Positions 6,658 through 6,859 of a stretch of 6,859 nt of DNA are shown here, piece after piece. Origin of the DNA: Burkholderiales bacterium (GTDB lineage Bacteria > Pseudomonadota > Gammaproteobacteria > Burkholderiales > UBA11063). Location of the stretch: positions 1-6,859 of the forward strand of contig JAJFBO010000054.1 in NCBI GenBank assembly GCA_020697025.1, read 5' to 3'. Both the position numbers and the translations under genes were made by a program. The notes under the pieces are model-generated. The model saw nothing but the letters and a program-made list of their open reading frames with translations, made no database searches and was not told the DNA's origin. Every line of letters begins with the position of its first letter. Within the stretch, counting starts at the first letter, position 1.

Positions 6658-6687
6658 TTGTTGAAATACCTAACTTTTTGATATAAA
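6658..6687 (+). promoter_or_regulatory. Possible promoter of the last gene
   Basis: TTGTTG (6658..6663) and TATAAA (6682..6687) are separated by 18 bp, about 22 nt before the start codon. The -10 box matches 5/6 but the -35 box only 3/6. Confidence 0.3.
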
Positions 6688-6709
6688 TTTATTTTTCAAG
6701 GATATAAAA

Positions 6710-6859
6710 ATGAAAATAAGACAAAGTAGTATTTCTGCCAGGTTAATTAAAAATTCAGTTAAAAATAAAACCGCTAAGGCAATTACGAAAATTAGCTATT
6801 TGGTTTATGGATTTTTTGTATTATGTTTGTATATGAGTAATGTCCAAGCTAAGAGCTTG
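6710..6859 (+). CDS. Start of an exported protein (first 50 aa, cut by window edge)
   Basis: The ATG at 6710 follows a good AAGGAT site (6698..6703) and the frame stays open to the end of the window. The first 50 residues look like a long signal peptide: a basic n-region of about 28 residues (K2, R4, R11, K14, K18, K20, K23, K27), a hydrophobic segment ISYLVYGFFVLCLYM and a probable cleavage site VQA|KS after residue 47. Such long basic leaders occur in some pilins, autotransporters and other surface proteins, but too little is visible to choose. A single N-terminal membrane anchor is the alternative. It is the third exported product in a row on this flank. Confidence 0.65.
   Translation, partial: MKIRQSSISARLIKNSVKNKTAKAITKISYLVYGFFVLCLYMSNVQAKSL

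Larger units (their letters stand above)
6199..6709. other. 511-bp gap with no supported gene
   Basis: No frame on either strand combines a start, a ribosome site and a useful length. The minus strand has a protein-like run between about 6350 and 6495 (including GVKPFTAFHRIALRPN) broken by stops, which might be a decayed gene, but I could not place it in a family. Minor structures are a 9-bp inverted repeat ACTCAAGAA/TTCTTGAGT (6251..6259 and 6320..6328), a small hairpin AAGAA-AA-TTCTT (6255..6266) before a T run that might end the upstream transcript weakly, and a 15-bp palindrome at 6604..6618. Confidence 0.5.

Noticed and set aside
6199..6709. Degenerate insertion sequence
   Set aside because: Short inverted repeats and protein-like fragments exist, but no transposase motif, matching terminal repeats or target duplication could be identified.

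Overview
The window is AT-rich gammaproteobacterial DNA. It contains the right-hand end of an integrated mobile element (1..4700) and about 2.1 kb of flanking DNA that encodes exported proteins. The organism type is inferred from a 48-bp fragment of an initiator tRNA(fMet) gene of proteobacterial type with an encoded CCA end, from Sec signal peptides, and from the low GC content. Francisella/Fastidiosibacteraceae- or Legionella-like lineages would fit, but the sequence does not settle the species.

Layout. The tRNA fragment at 4653..4700 keeps only the 3' part of the gene, from the anticodon stem to CCA, and no tRNA 5' half precedes it. That is what the distal end of an element integrated in the 3' half of a tRNA gene looks like. 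The tRNA reads left to right, so the intact tRNA and the rest of the element should lie to the left, outside the window. Moving leftward from the att site there is a 332-bp non-coding control region (4321..4652) with two perfect palindromes, a likely promoter and three TTTGCAC repeats. Then come, all on the minus strand: a Bro-N/DinD-like gene, a tyrosine recombinase with all catalytic residues, an unrecognised 338-aa gene, an AlpA-like winged-HTH protein, and a Toprim primase that runs off the left edge. The primase has a zinc-finger-like N-terminal domain without zinc ligands.

How it may work. The first three genes are closely spaced and probably transcribed together from a promoter whose start region is covered by a 17-bp palindrome, suggesting a repressible integration operon. 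AlpA and primase form a second unit: the AlpA stop codon abuts the primase start codon. This unit follows a 295-bp gap with its own possible promoter. The set of integrase, AlpA and primase resembles phage-satellite (PICI/P4-like) or small self-replicating islands. The 338-aa gene sits in the position where such islands often carry cargo. No capsid, packaging or conjugation gene is visible, so the element class stays open.

Right flank (4701..6859). After a hairpin that probably terminated the original tRNA transcript, two divergent genes encode small exported proteins, each with four cysteines in the mature part. A 511-bp gap without a supported gene follows, and then the start of a third exported protein cut by the window edge. 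None of the three is recognised. This flank may be host chromosome or an older island at the same tRNA site.
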